Below are positions 6,239-13,555 of a stretch of DNA of 18,191 bases, piece after piece. The position numbers were made by a program, and so were the translations under genes. The notes beneath the pieces were generated by a model. The model saw only the letters and a list, made by a program, of their open reading frames with translations, was not told where the DNA came from and did no database searches. How positions within the stretch are numbered: the first letter of the stretch is position 1; each line of letters starts with the position of its first letter. Source of the stretch: an uncultured Actinoplanes sp. (lineage in GTDB: Bacteria; Actinomycetota; Actinomycetes; Mycobacteriales; Micromonosporaceae); NCBI GenBank assembly GCA_934667465.1, contig CAKUMG010000022.1, positions 1 through 18,191 on the forward strand, in the 5' to 3' direction.

Positions 6239-7456
6239 GTGCGCATTGCCATGATTTCCGAGCACGCAACCCCCGTACCCGCCGAGGGGGGTGCCGCAGG
6301 CGCCCAGCAGCGGCACGTCGCGGAGCTCTCCACCGCCCTTGCCGAGCTCGGGCACGACGTACGTGTCTACGTGCGCCGCTCGCACCCCGCCCAGCCGGCC
6401 TCGGTCGACCTGCCCGGCGGCGTCCAGGTCGTCTATGTGCCGGCCGGGCCGGCGCTGGAGTTGCCGCCCGAGGCGCTGCTGCCGCACATGGGCGACTTCG
6501 CCCAGTGGCTGCGCACCGAGTGGCGCGACCGCCACTGGCTGCCCGACGTCGCCCACGCCCACTTCTGGACCAGCGGCCTGGCCGCGGTCACCGCCGCCCG
6601 CCAGGTCGGCGTCCCCGTCGTCCAGTCGTTCCACGAACTCAGCGGCCCGATGCTGCCGGACGCCGCCCAGCCGTCCTCGGGCGCGTCCCGGACCGGCTAC
6701 GAGCGCGCGCTCGGCCGGGCCGTGGACCGCGTCGTCGCCCAGAGCCAGGGCGAGCTCCAGGGCCTGGTCCGCATCGGCGTCCCGCGCTCCCGGCTCGCCG
6801 TGGTGCCCGCCGGCGTCGACAGCGACCGCTTCACCCCCGAGGGCCCGGCCGTGGACCGCGACCCGGAACGCCCCCGCATCCTGTCGGTGGGCCGCCTCGT
6901 CGAGCACAAGGGCTTCGGCGACGTCATCCAGGCCATGCGCTACCTCCCCAACGCCGAATGCGTCGTGGTGGGCGGACCGTCCCCGCAGCGGCTCGCCGCC
7001 GACCCGCAGGCCCGCAAGCTCCGCGAACTCGCCGAGAAGTACCAGGTCGCCGACCGGGTCCGCCTGGTCGGCGCGGTCCCCGCGACCGACATGCCCCGCT
7101 GGTACCGCTCCGCCGACCTGTTCGTCGCCGCCGGCTGGCGCGAGCAGTTCGACCTGGCCCCGCTCGAGGCGATGGCCTGCGGCGTCCCGATCGTCGGCGC
7201 GGCCGCGGGCGGCCTCAACGAGACCGTCGTCGACGGCCTCACCGGCGAACTCGTCCCGGCCCGCGACCCCCGCGCCCTCGGCGGCGCCCTCCGCCGCCTG
7301 ATCAACGACAAGGTCCGCCGCTTCTCGTACGCGACGGCGGCGCTCGACCGCGCCCGGCAGGCCTACTCGTGGAAGCGGGTGGCCGCCCAGATCGGCTCGG
7401 TCTACTCGACCGTCTCCGGCCGCCGCGTCCCCGAACCCGAGGCCGTCGCCCAGTAA
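6239..7456 (+). CDS. GT4-family glycosyltransferase
   Basis: A 405-residue retaining GT-B glycosyltransferase of family GT4. The acceptor-side N-terminal domain begins RIAMISEHATPVP with a Gly/Ala-rich loop (EGGAAGAQQRHVAELSTAL), the usual site near the diphosphate. The donor domain carries ILSVGRLVEHKGF (about 220) and the EX7E motif EQFDLAPLE (E302 and E310), followed by AMACGVPIVGAAAGGLNETVVDG. The sugar and acceptor cannot be deduced. The N terminus is reminiscent of MshA/sucrose-phosphate-synthase-like enzymes, but it is too diverged to name. The GTG start at 6239 is preceded by GGAGGAGGA (6227-6235). The long open frame upstream is antisense to the SRPBCC gene and not used. It stands alone, with a stem-loop 12 bp after the stop. 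Confidence 0.92.
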   Translation: MRIAMISEHATPVPAEGGAAGAQQRHVAELSTALAELGHDVRVYVRRSHPAQPASVDLPGGVQVVYVPAGPALELPPEALLPHMGDFAQWLRTEWRDRHWLPDVAHAHFWTSGLAAVTAARQVGVPVVQSFHELSGPMLPDAAQPSSGASRTGYERALGRAVDRVVAQSQGELQGLVRIGVPRSRLAVVPAGVDSDRFTPEGPAVDRDPERPRILSVGRLVEHKGFGDVIQAMRYLPNAECVVVGGPSPQRLAADPQARKLRELAEKYQVADRVRLVGAVPATDMPRWYRSADLFVAAGWREQFDLAPLEAMACGVPIVGAAAGGLNETVVDGLTGELVPARDPRALGGALRRLINDKVRRFSYATAALDRARQAYSWKRVAAQIGSVYSTVSGRRVPEPEAVAQ

Positions 7457-7468
7457 CCGTCCCCGCTC

Positions 7469-7494
7469 GCAGGTGGCCCCCGCGTGCCACCTGC
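7469..7494 (+). terminator. stem-loop terminator after the glycosyltransferase
   Basis: GCAGGTGGC (7469-7477) pairs perfectly with GCCACCTGC (7486-7494) across an 8-base loop, 12 bp after the stop. There is no T-run, as is common for terminators in high-GC actinobacteria. Confidence 0.7.
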
Positions 7495-7526
7495 TAGCCG
7501 TCGACGCCGGGGCCGGGGCCGGGGCA

Positions 7527-7550
7527 TCCACCGATTGGTTGACCGGTGGA
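7527..7550. promoter_or_regulatory. 7-bp inverted repeat upstream of the ABC operon
   Basis: TCCACCG (7527-7533) and CGGTGGA (7544-7550) flank a 10-base spacer that includes TTGAC, a possible -35 box (7539-7543). It lies 50-75 bp before the ABC ATPase start, where an operator for the operon's own response regulator would be expected. Three CCGGGG units lie just upstream (7507-7524). Assignment is tentative. Confidence 0.35.
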
Positions 7551-7601
7551 ACCCGTCCGCCGGTCGACGCGGGGGCGGGACGGGCACGGCAGGCTGGGTG
7601 C

Positions 7602-8498
7602 ATGACAGCCATCGACGTCACCCGCCTCCGCAAGCGGTACGGCGACAGGGTCGCGGTCCGGGACGTGTCGTTGAGCGTCGCGGAGGGGGAGATCTTCGGG
7701 ATCCTCGGGCCCAACGGCGCCGGGAAGACCACGACCGTCGAGTGTGTCGCCGGGCTGCGGGAGCCGGACGGCGGCAGCATCACCGTGTTGGGCCGCGACC
7801 CTCGGGATGTCGCGCTGCGGTCGCTGGTCGGGGTGCAGTTGCAGGAGAGCCGCCTGCCCGAGCGGATCACCGTCCGGGAGGCGCTCGAGCTGTTCGCCGG
7901 GTTCTACCCCGCGCCCGCCGACTGGCGTGGGCTCGCCGAGGAGCTGGGGCTCGGCGGCGTCCTGAGGCAGCAGTTCGGCAGGCTCTCCGGCGGGCAGCAG
8001 CAGCGCCTGTCGATCGCGCTCGCGCTGGTCGGCAGGCCGCGGGTCGCGATCCTGGACGAGCTGACGACCGGGCTGGATCCGCGGGCCCGGCGGGACACGT
8101 GGGAGCTGATCGGCGGGATCCGGGACCGCGGGGTGACCGTGGTGCTGGTCACGCATTTCATGGAGGAGGCCGAGCGGCTCTGCGACCGGGTCGCGGTGAT
8201 CGACAACGGCGCGGTGGTGGCGGTGGACACGCCGGCCGGGCTGATCGACCGGGCCGGGGCGGTGCAGCGGTTGCGCTTCCGGCCGTCGGCGCCGCTGGAC
8301 GATGCGCTGCTCATGGCGCTGCCGGAGGTCGATTCCGTACGCCGCCACGGCTCCACCGTCGAGGTCACCGGCACGGGCGCGGTGGTGCAGGCGGTCACGG
8401 CGATGCTCGCGGCGCGGCACATCATCGCGAGCGACCTGCGCGTCGAGCAGGAGGACCTGGACGACGCGTTCGTCCGGCTGACCGGGCGGGCGGGCTGA
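7602..8498 (+). CDS. ABC transporter ATP-binding protein
   Basis: A 298-residue ATPase of the DrrA/CcmA-like drug and lipid exporter class. Walker A is GPNGAGKTT (residues 36-44), the signature is LSGGQ (128-132), Walker B is VAILDE (148-153) with the D-loop TTGLD (155-159), and the switch histidine is in VTHFMEEAERL. All catalytic residues are present. The residue after the Walker B glutamate is Leu154 where nearly all relatives have Pro (LDEP), a notable but probably tolerated change. The C-terminal 80 residues form the regulatory extension typical of this class. The ATG at 7602 is the first start consistent with the family; no clear ribosome binding site precedes it. It is the first gene of a four-gene operon, one base from the permease gene. 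It powers export across the membrane; the substrate is unknown. Confidence 0.94.
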   Translation: MTAIDVTRLRKRYGDRVAVRDVSLSVAEGEIFGILGPNGAGKTTTVECVAGLREPDGGSITVLGRDPRDVALRSLVGVQLQESRLPERITVREALELFAGFYPAPADWRGLAEELGLGGVLRQQFGRLSGGQQQRLSIALALVGRPRVAILDELTTGLDPRARRDTWELIGGIRDRGVTVVLVTHFMEEAERLCDRVAVIDNGAVVAVDTPAGLIDRAGAVQRLRFRPSAPLDDALLMALPEVDSVRRHGSTVEVTGTGAVVQAVTAMLAARHIIASDLRVEQEDLDDAFVRLTGRAG

Positions 8499-8499
8499 G

Positions 8500-9240
8500 A
8501 TGCGGGTCTTCGGCAGCCTGGTCCGCAGCGAGCTGCGGCTGTTCCTGCGGGAGCCGCTGACCGCGTTCTTCACGTTCCTGTTCCCGGCACTGCTCGTGGT
8601 GATCATCGGCGCGGTGCCGGCCTTCCGCGAGCCTGCCTCCGGGCTCGGCGGCGCCCGGGTCATCGACCTCTACACCGGGATCGCCGTCGTGTTCACGCTC
8701 GCCACGCTGGGGTTGCAGTCGGCGCCGATGGTGCTGGCCACGTACCGCGAACGGGGGGTGCTGCGGCGGCTCGCCGTCACCCCGGTGCGCCCGGCCGCCC
8801 TGCTCGCCGCGCAGCTGGTGATGAGCCTGAGCACGGCCGCGTCCGCCGTCGTGCTGGTGCTGGTCACCGCCCGGGTGCTCTACGCCGTCCCGCTGCCCCG
8901 GAACCCGCTCGCGTTCGCCGTGGCGTTCCTGGGATGCGCGGGTGCGGCGTTCGCCATCGGGCTGCTGATCGCCGCGGTCGCGTCCTCCGGCAAGGCCGCC
9001 AACGGCATCGGGACCCTGGTGTTCTTCCCGGCCATGTTCTTCGCCGGGCTGTGGACACCGCGCGAGGCGTTCCCCGAGCTGCTGCGCCGGATCAGCGACT
9101 TCACGCCGCTGGGCGCGGGCGAGATCGCGCTCGCGGACGCGATGGGCGGGTCGTGGCCGGGCCTGGGATCGCTTACCGTTCTGGTGGCGTACATCCTGGT
9201 CTTCGGGGTGGCCGCGGCCCGATCGTTCCGCTGGAGGTAG
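8500..9240 (+). CDS. ABC-2 type transporter permease
   Basis: A 246-residue integral membrane protein of the ABC-2 family. A short cytoplasmic N terminus (MRVFGSLVRSELRLFLREP) is followed by about six membrane spans, with the first at about residues 23-40 (TAFFTFLFPALLVVIIGAVP). YRERGVLRRLAVTPVRPAALLAAQ (about 82-105) is the characteristic coupling region. Near the C terminus is FFPAMFFAGLWTPREAFPELLRRISDFTPLGAGEIAL, another ABC-2 hallmark. The ATG is one base after the ATPase stop, so translation is coupled. With the ATPase it would form a homodimeric exporter (two ATPases, two permeases). The histidine kinase gene begins 4 bp after its stop. Confidence 0.94.
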   Translation: MRVFGSLVRSELRLFLREPLTAFFTFLFPALLVVIIGAVPAFREPASGLGGARVIDLYTGIAVVFTLATLGLQSAPMVLATYRERGVLRRLAVTPVRPAALLAAQLVMSLSTAASAVVLVLVTARVLYAVPLPRNPLAFAVAFLGCAGAAFAIGLLIAAVASSGKAANGIGTLVFFPAMFFAGLWTPREAFPELLRRISDFTPLGAGEIALADAMGGSWPGLGSLTVLVAYILVFGVAAARSFRWR

Positions 9241-9244
9241 CGCG

Positions 9245-10584
9245 ATGGCGGCGAGAGATTTCCCCGTGGACACGGCGTCGCCAGTCATGCTCCGCGGGGC
9301 GCCCCCGGGGGAGACGGCCGACGAGCGGGCGCAGCGGGAGCAGCGCAGGCTCAGCCGGGCCGTGCGGCACCTGCCGTACGCGGGGCTGGTCGCGTGCACG
9401 GTGTTCGCCTGGCTCACCCGGGACATCGAGGAGATCCGGCGGGCGCCGCTGGGCGTGTCGGTCGCCGTCGCCGCCGGCACCGCCGGGTGGATGTGGTGGT
9501 TGATGACGGCCCACCCCGGGTGGCAGCGGCGCCGCGGCCTGATGGCTGTCTACTTCGCCGGTTTCGTCGCGCTGAGTGCGGTGCTGATCGCGACCAATCC
9601 GCTGTACGGGTTCTTCGCGTGGACCGGTTACATGATGGTCGTCTACGCGCTGACCGGCGGCTGGCAGCTGCTCGGCGCGGCGGCCGTCGGGGTGGTGAGC
9701 GCGGTCTCGCAGGTGGGCGGGTTGCACGTCGCCGCCAGCCGGGAGGGCCTGACGCCGTACCTCGTCCTGGTCGTCTTCAACGTCGCCGTCGGCGTCGCGA
9801 TGACCAGGCTGAGCAGCGTCACCGACGCGTTCCACGAGCGCCGGGGCGAGATGCTCGAGGAGCTCGCGGAGGCCAACCGCAAGCTCGCGGAGGCGATGGA
9901 GGAGAACGCCGGCCTGCACGCCCAGCTGCTCGTCCAGGCGCGCGAGGCCGGCGTGCTCGACGAGCGGCAGCGGCTGGCCGGGGAGATCCATGACGTGCTC
10001 GCGCAGGGGCTGACCGGGATCGTCACCCAGCTCGAGGCCGCCGACCAGGCCGCCGGGCGCCCCCCCACCTGCACCGGCACCTGGATGTCGCCCGGCGGCT
10101 CGCCCGCGACAGCCTCGCCGAGGCCCGCCGCTCGGTGCACGACCTGCGCCCGGGCACCCTCGCCGCCGCGACGCTGCCGGACGCGCTGACCGAGGTGGTG
10201 GACGAGTGGTCGGCCCGCCACGCGACCGCGGCGCAGCTGATCACCACCGGCACGCCGCGGCCGCTGCTGCCGGAGATCGAGACGACGCTGCTGCGTACGG
10301 CCCAGGAGGCGCTGGCGAACGTCGCCCGGCACGCCGCCGCCGATCGCGTCGCCCTGACGCTGTCCTACATGGAGGATCTCGTGACGCTCGACGTCCGCGA
10401 CGACGGCACCGGCTTCGACCCGGCGGCACCGGTCACCCCGGCGGAGAGCGGCGGGTACGGCCTGGCCGCCATGCGCGAGCGGGTGCTGCGGATCGCCGGC
10501 ACCCTGGAGATCGAGTCCGAGCCCGGGAACGGCACCGCGATCTCCGCCTGCGTGCCCGCGATCCACGCGGGAGCCGCGGCATGA
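9245..10584 (+). pseudogene. sensor histidine kinase (HisKA_3/HATPase), frameshifted
   Basis: Together two frames encode a NarL-partner kinase of about 446 residues. Frame 1 (9245 to about 10066) gives about six membrane spans (roughly residues 43-187), a coiled coil (196-232) and the HisKA_3 motif RLAGEIHDVLAQGLTGI with phospho-acceptor H249. Frame 2 (about 10066-10584) continues HLHRHLDVARRLARDSLAEA, EARRSVHDLRPGTL, the N-box EALANVARHA, the G1 box DDGTGFD and the G2 box GYGLAAMRERV. The join is at seven C (10060-10066). Reading on in frame 1 gives an unrelated tail to 10189. One missing C, or a -1 slip on C CCC CCC, restores the protein. A sequencing or assembly error is the simplest cause; a real null mutation or programmed frameshift are alternatives. 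The end overlaps the response regulator start by 4 bp. Confidence 0.88.
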
Positions 10585-11204
10585 TCGGGATCCTCATCGT
10601 CGACGATCACCCGGTGGTCCGGGACGGGCTGCGCGGCATGTTCGCCGGCGACGACCGGTTCGAGGTGCTCGGCGAGGCCGCGGACGGCGCCGAGGCGCTG
10701 GCGGTGGCGCGGGCGGCCGACCCGGACGTCGTGCTCATGGACCTGCGGATGCCGGGCATGGACGGGGTCACCGCGATCAAGGCGTTGCGGGCGGCGGGGC
10801 TGCGGGCGCGGGTGCTCGTGCTCACCACGTACGACACGGACAGCGACGTGCTGCCCGCGGTCCGGGCGGGCGCGACCGGCTACCTGCTCAAGGACGTGCC
10901 GCGGGCCGAGCTGTTCCGGGCGGTGGTGGCGGCGCACCGGGGCGAGTCGGTGCTGTCGCCGGCGGTGGCCGGGCGGGTGCTGGGCGAGCTGCGCGCGCCG
11001 GCGAAGGAGCCGCTGAGCCAGCGGGAGCTCGAGGTGGTGCGGCTGATCGCGCGCGGCTGCACGAACCGGGAGGCGGCCGTGCGGCTCTTCATCAGCGAGG
11101 CGACGGTGAAAACGCATCTACTGCACGCGTACGCGAAACTGGGTGTCCGCGACCGCGCCGCAGCGGTGGCAGCGGCCTTCACGCGCGGCCTCATCGAGAC
11201 GTGA
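10581..11204 (+). CDS. NarL/FixJ-family response regulator
   Basis: A 207-residue two-domain regulator. The receiver domain (1-120) has the acidic pair D8-D9, phospho-acceptor D54 in VVLMDLRMPGMDG, T82/T83 and K104 (YLLKD), so it is fully equipped for phosphorylation. The LuxR-type helix-turn-helix (about 143-205) carries LSQRELEVVRLIARGCTNREAA and FISEATVKTHLLHAYAKLGVRDR. The ATG overlaps the kinase stop (ATGA). It most likely receives phosphate from the upstream kinase and controls the ABC genes, as in LiaSR/DesKR-like modules; this is inferred from gene order. The final codons are echoed in the repeats just downstream. Confidence 0.95.
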   Translation: MIGILIVDDHPVVRDGLRGMFAGDDRFEVLGEAADGAEALAVARAADPDVVLMDLRMPGMDGVTAIKALRAAGLRARVLVLTTYDTDSDVLPAVRAGATGYLLKDVPRAELFRAVVAAHRGESVLSPAVAGRVLGELRAPAKEPLSQRELEVVRLIARGCTNREAAVRLFISEATVKTHLLHAYAKLGVRDRAAAVAAAFTRGLIET

Positions 11205-11290
11205 CCTGTAACGCGCGGCTTGACCGGGACGTGGCTGGGCGGATCGCCCGGCCTGATCGAGACGTGACGTGACGTGCCGGGCGGATCGCG
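11181..11290. repeat. imperfect tandem repeats at the 3' end of the regulator gene
   Basis: ACGCGCGGC occurs at 11181 and 11211. The sequence CATCGAGACGTGAC at the regulator's end (about 11192-11205) recurs as GATCGAGACGTGAC at about 11255-11268. GGGCGGATCGC occurs at 11237-11247 and 11279-11289. The region looks like three diverged copies of a 30-42 bp unit that begins inside the last codons of the response regulator. Confidence 0.55.
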
Positions 11291-11305
11291 GGGCGACCCG
11301 CCCGG
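11277..11305. terminator. possible bidirectional terminator between convergent genes
   Basis: CCGGGCGG (11277-11284) pairs with CCGCCCGG (11298-11305). It lies between the end of the two-component operon and the end of the convergent hypothetical gene. A smaller hairpin GGGCG-GAT-CGCCC lies at 11237-11249. Confidence 0.45.
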
Positions 11306-11313
11306 GGCGCGGG

Positions 11314-11817
11314 TCAGTCCGCCAGGGCCTTGGCGAGCTCGTCGCGGAACGCGCGCTCCTCGTCGGTGACCTGGTCGCCGCCGAGCCCGAGCACCCCGCC
11401 GGTCGAGGCCGCGCCGACGACGCTCTCGGCGATCTCCACCAGCCAGTGCTTGTACGTCTCGGCGTCGGCCGGCGAGGCCTTCGCGGCGAGCAGCGCCGAC
11501 GCATCCGCGGCCCGGCTCACGACGTCCTGCGCGTAGCCGACCGGGTCGGCGGGCTCGATCGTGGGCAGCTCCTCGCCCATGTCCGGGTCGCCGGTGGCGC
11601 TAAGGACGGCCTTGGCGACCGCCGTGACCAGCGGGCTCGCCGAGGCGCGGGCGTCCGAGATCTCGTCCAGGCCGGCCGCGGCCTCGCGCCGCGTCTTGCG
11701 GGCACTGTCGTGGCTGGCCGCGCTGGCGGCGGTCAGCACCGCCTGGGGCAGGCCGACGAGCAGCCCCCACTCGGGGTCGGTGAAACCGAACTGGGCGTAC
11801 AACGGTTCGTCCGTCAC
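11314..11817 (-). CDS. conserved hypothetical protein
   Basis: A 167-residue soluble, mostly helical, acidic protein beginning MTDEPLYAQFGFTDPEWGLLVGLPQAVLTAASAAS and ending GGVLGLGGDQVTDEERAFRDELAKALAD. The pattern of an opening segment (FTDPEWGLLVGLPQAV), a middle region and a C terminus reading VTDEERAFRDELAKAL resembles a widespread but unnamed bacterial family of similar length that I cannot assign to a Pfam entry with confidence. No signal peptide, membrane span or catalytic motif is visible. The GTG at 11817 is preceded by GAGGAACCC, a good ribosome binding site; the longer open frame to 11904 has none. It lies 64 bp downstream of the zinc alcohol dehydrogenase on the same strand and may share its transcript. 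Function unknown. Confidence 0.8.
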   Translation of the reverse strand: MTDEPLYAQFGFTDPEWGLLVGLPQAVLTAASAASHDSARKTRREAAAGLDEISDARASASPLVTAVAKAVLSATGDPDMGEELPTIEPADPVGYAQDVVSRAADASALLAAKASPADAETYKHWLVEIAESVVGAASTGGVLGLGGDQVTDEERAFRDELAKALAD

Positions 11818-11881
11818 GGGTTCCTCACTTCTGTTCGGGGAGCGCCCACGATCTAACCGCGCGGCGGTCACCGCAAACTTG

Positions 11882-12925
11882 TTACCCCCTGGAGGGGTCG
11901 ACAAGCACCTTGGCGTGAGAGCTCGTCCCCGAGTCGAGCAGCGCGAGGGTGTCCTGCAGCTCGCCGAGCCCGACCGTGCCGGTGTGCAGCGGGCCGACGT
12001 CCACGGCGCCGCCCGCGATGGCGTTGAGCGCGCCCGTGAAATCGGCGTGTGTGTAGGCCAGCGAGCCGATCACGGTCAGCTCCCGGATCTGCCAGTCGCC
12101 ATAGCTGACCTCGGACGGGGTGAGCGGGAAGCCGAGCAGCGCCATCGTGCCGCCGCGCCGGACGAGCTCCGCGGAGGGCTGCAGCAGCGCGGCGGCGCCG
12201 GTGCATTCGAACAGCACGTCGGCGCCGAGGCCGTGGGTCACGTCGGCCAGCAGCTCGCGGAAGCCGTCGCCGGGGGCCACCACGTCGCGGAAGCCCAGCG
12301 AGGAGGCCACCTCGCGGCGGGGCCCGGACGGTTCGACCACGACGATGCGGCCGGCGCCGGCGGCTCGCGCGTGCATGGCGGTGAGCAGGCCGATCGGGCC
12401 GGCGCCCTGGACCACGACGAGCGAGCCCAGCTCGAACGCGGTCCGGCGGACGGCGTGGAACGTCACCGCCGTGGGCTCGACGAGGGCGGCCTGCTCGTCG
12501 GTGACCCCGTCGGGCACGGGCACGACCCGGCGGGCCGCGACGACGACGCGCGTACCGAAGCCGCCGTGATCGTCCGCGCCGGGGCTGACGCCGTTGGCTT
12601 CCGCGAAGGCCAGGTCACACTGCTCGGTGTGACCGGCTCGGCACTGCGCGCACCGGCCGCAGGCGGGGCCGACAGCCGCCACGACGCGCTGCCCGACGCG
12701 TACGGCATCGACCTCCGCACCCACCTCGGCGATCGTCCCGGTCCATTCGTGGCCGAACACGGGCGGCGGCAGGGCGCCGGCGGTGCCCCAGCCGTGGGTG
12801 TCGGTGGCGCAGATCCCGCAGTAGGTGATGTCGACCACCACCTGGTCCGGTCCCGGGGCGGTGACCGGCACGTCCCGGATCTCGGCGCGGCGGTCGGCGG
12901 TGACGACGGCATAACGTTGGTTCAT
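11882..12925 (-). CDS. zinc-dependent medium-chain alcohol dehydrogenase
   Basis: A 347-residue MDR-family enzyme. The catalytic zinc ligands C39 (in CGICATD), H59 and E60 (GHEW) are present, as are all four structural-zinc cysteines C89, C92, C95 and C103 (CGRCAQC and HTEQC). A further conserved acidic residue is in ALVEPTAV. The Rossmann coenzyme site is VVVQGAGPIGLLTAM, followed by IVVVEPSG. Length and motifs fit the sorbitol/threonine dehydrogenase-like branch; the substrate is not determinable. ATG 12925 is used because family similarity begins there. The region upstream contains a G/C-tract palindrome (12935-12956) of the kind bound by CsoR/FrmR-type repressors. It is divergent from the truncated gene at 13024. 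Confidence 0.93.
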   Translation of the reverse strand: MNQRYAVVTADRRAEIRDVPVTAPGPDQVVVDITYCGICATDTHGWGTAGALPPPVFGHEWTGTIAEVGAEVDAVRVGQRVVAAVGPACGRCAQCRAGHTEQCDLAFAEANGVSPGADDHGGFGTRVVVAARRVVPVPDGVTDEQAALVEPTAVTFHAVRRTAFELGSLVVVQGAGPIGLLTAMHARAAGAGRIVVVEPSGPRREVASSLGFRDVVAPGDGFRELLADVTHGLGADVLFECTGAAALLQPSAELVRRGGTMALLGFPLTPSEVSYGDWQIRELTVIGSLAYTHADFTGALNAIAGGAVDVGPLHTGTVGLGELQDTLALLDSGTSSHAKVLVDPSRG

Positions 12926-12934
12926 GATCTCAAC

Positions 12935-12956
12935 ATACCCCCGCCCAGGGGAGTAT
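12935..12956. promoter_or_regulatory. CsoR/FrmR-like operator candidate
   Basis: ATACCCCC (12935-12942) and GGGGAGTAT (12948-12956) form an interrupted palindrome (stems ATAC/GTAT and CCCC/GGGG with one extra A). It begins 10 bp before the dehydrogenase ATG. CsoR/FrmR/RcnR-family repressors recognise sites of this G/C-tract type flanked by TA. No such repressor gene is in the window, so the assignment rests on pattern alone. Confidence 0.35.
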
Positions 12957-13010
12957 CCGCAGGTCAACGACGCTGTTGAAACCCGGAGGCGGGCGCCCGC
13001 GTAGATCATC

Positions 13011-13016
13011 TATGCT
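13011..13016 (+). promoter_or_regulatory. candidate -10 box for a leaderless start at 13024
   Basis: TATGCT matches TANNNT and is followed by seven bases and then ATG at 13024, the spacing expected when transcription begins at the start codon. No ribosome binding site precedes the ATG. No -35 at proper distance is evident; TTGAAA at 12976-12981 is too far. Confidence 0.45.
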
Positions 13017-13023
13017 CCCGCGC

Positions 13024-13311
13024 ATGTCCCATGTGGAATTCGACGGCGCCGCCGCGTACCCGGAGATCGCCGCGCTGCGCGCCGCCCTCGCCCGCCGGGA
13101 CTGGACCGCCTCGCGGGCGGTGCTCGACGCCGCGGAGCCCGCGCTGCGTACCCGGCTGATCCAGGACGGCGCCGAGCGGGACGGCATCGAGGACTTCCTC
13201 CGGTACGTGCTCGGCGGCGACCCGGACGACTCGGCGGCCGCCGCACTGCTCGGCTACCACCTCGTGCGTACGGGCTGGAAGATCCGGACCGGCTACCGGG
13301 CGCAGCACGTT
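13024..13311 (+). pseudogene. truncated gene, N-terminal part of a hypothetical protein
   Basis: From ATG 13024 about 96 residues read like a genuine actinobacterial protein (YPEIAALRAALARRDW, then ERDGIEDFLRYVLGGDPDD and AAALLGYHLVRTGWKIRTG). This is a helical, TPR-like start that I associate with a longer uncharacterised family of several hundred residues. After RAQHV (13311) the character changes abruptly. The frame runs on to 13569 but yields Arg/Gly/Asp-rich sequence of a non-coding kind and overlaps the RecQ stop. At the same point a plausible coding remnant appears on the other strand, so the gene seems cut by a rearrangement. A candidate leaderless promoter remains in front, so a short product may still be made. 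The family link is from memory and unverified. Confidence 0.6.
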
Positions 13312-13509
13312 GCGCCGGTTCAGATGCTCGGTGGTCGGCCGGTGCGCCATGACGTGCCGGGACAGGTCCTTGGGTGGCGGCTCCGCACCGTCGAACCACC
13401 CGGTGAAGAACTTCGGGATCGGGGCAGCGACGATGTCCCATTGGAACGCGGCTCCAACGCCACCGGGCTTCGCCAGGTGGCTTCGCGTACGGCCGACAGC
13501 CCGGGGCAC
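13305..13509 (-). pseudogene. possible remnant of an unrelated minus-strand gene
   Basis: Between about 13455 and 13305 the minus strand reads with protein-like composition and GC-biased third positions: FQWDIVAAPIPKFFTGWFDG, then LSRHVMAHRPTTEHLNRRNVL. The RHxxxH plus HLNRxN pattern resembles the C terminus of some uncharacterised bacterial proteins, which often end in an RHxxxHG-type motif. The frame then runs antisense into the truncated gene at 13024-13311 and loses this character. There is no convincing start. Together with the abrupt end of the plus-strand gene at 13311, this suggests a deletion or inversion joint. Low confidence. Confidence 0.3.
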
Positions 13510-13512
13510 CGC

Positions 13513-13544
13513 GTCGACCGGCGGGTGGGTGCCCGCCGGTCGAC
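13513..13544 (-). terminator. perfect 13-bp stem-loop after recQ
   Basis: GTCGACCGGCGGG (13513-13525) pairs perfectly with CCCGCCGGTCGAC (13532-13544) around a 6-base loop. It starts 11 bp beyond the RecQ stop on the minus strand. Strong stem without a T-run; it would end the recQ transcript and could work both ways. Confidence 0.75.
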
Positions 13545-13555
13545 TGGTGGAGGCG

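Noticed and set aside
7507..7524. G-quadruplex in the CCGGGG triplet repeat.
   Set aside because: Only three four-G runs are adjacent; a fourth run is distant, so an intramolecular quadruplex is weakly supported.
10135..10584. A separate 149-residue ATPase-domain protein starting at GTG 10135.
   Set aside because: No ribosome binding site. The kinase similarity begins upstream of 10135 in the same frame (HLHRHLDVARRL), so it is the second half of the kinase gene.
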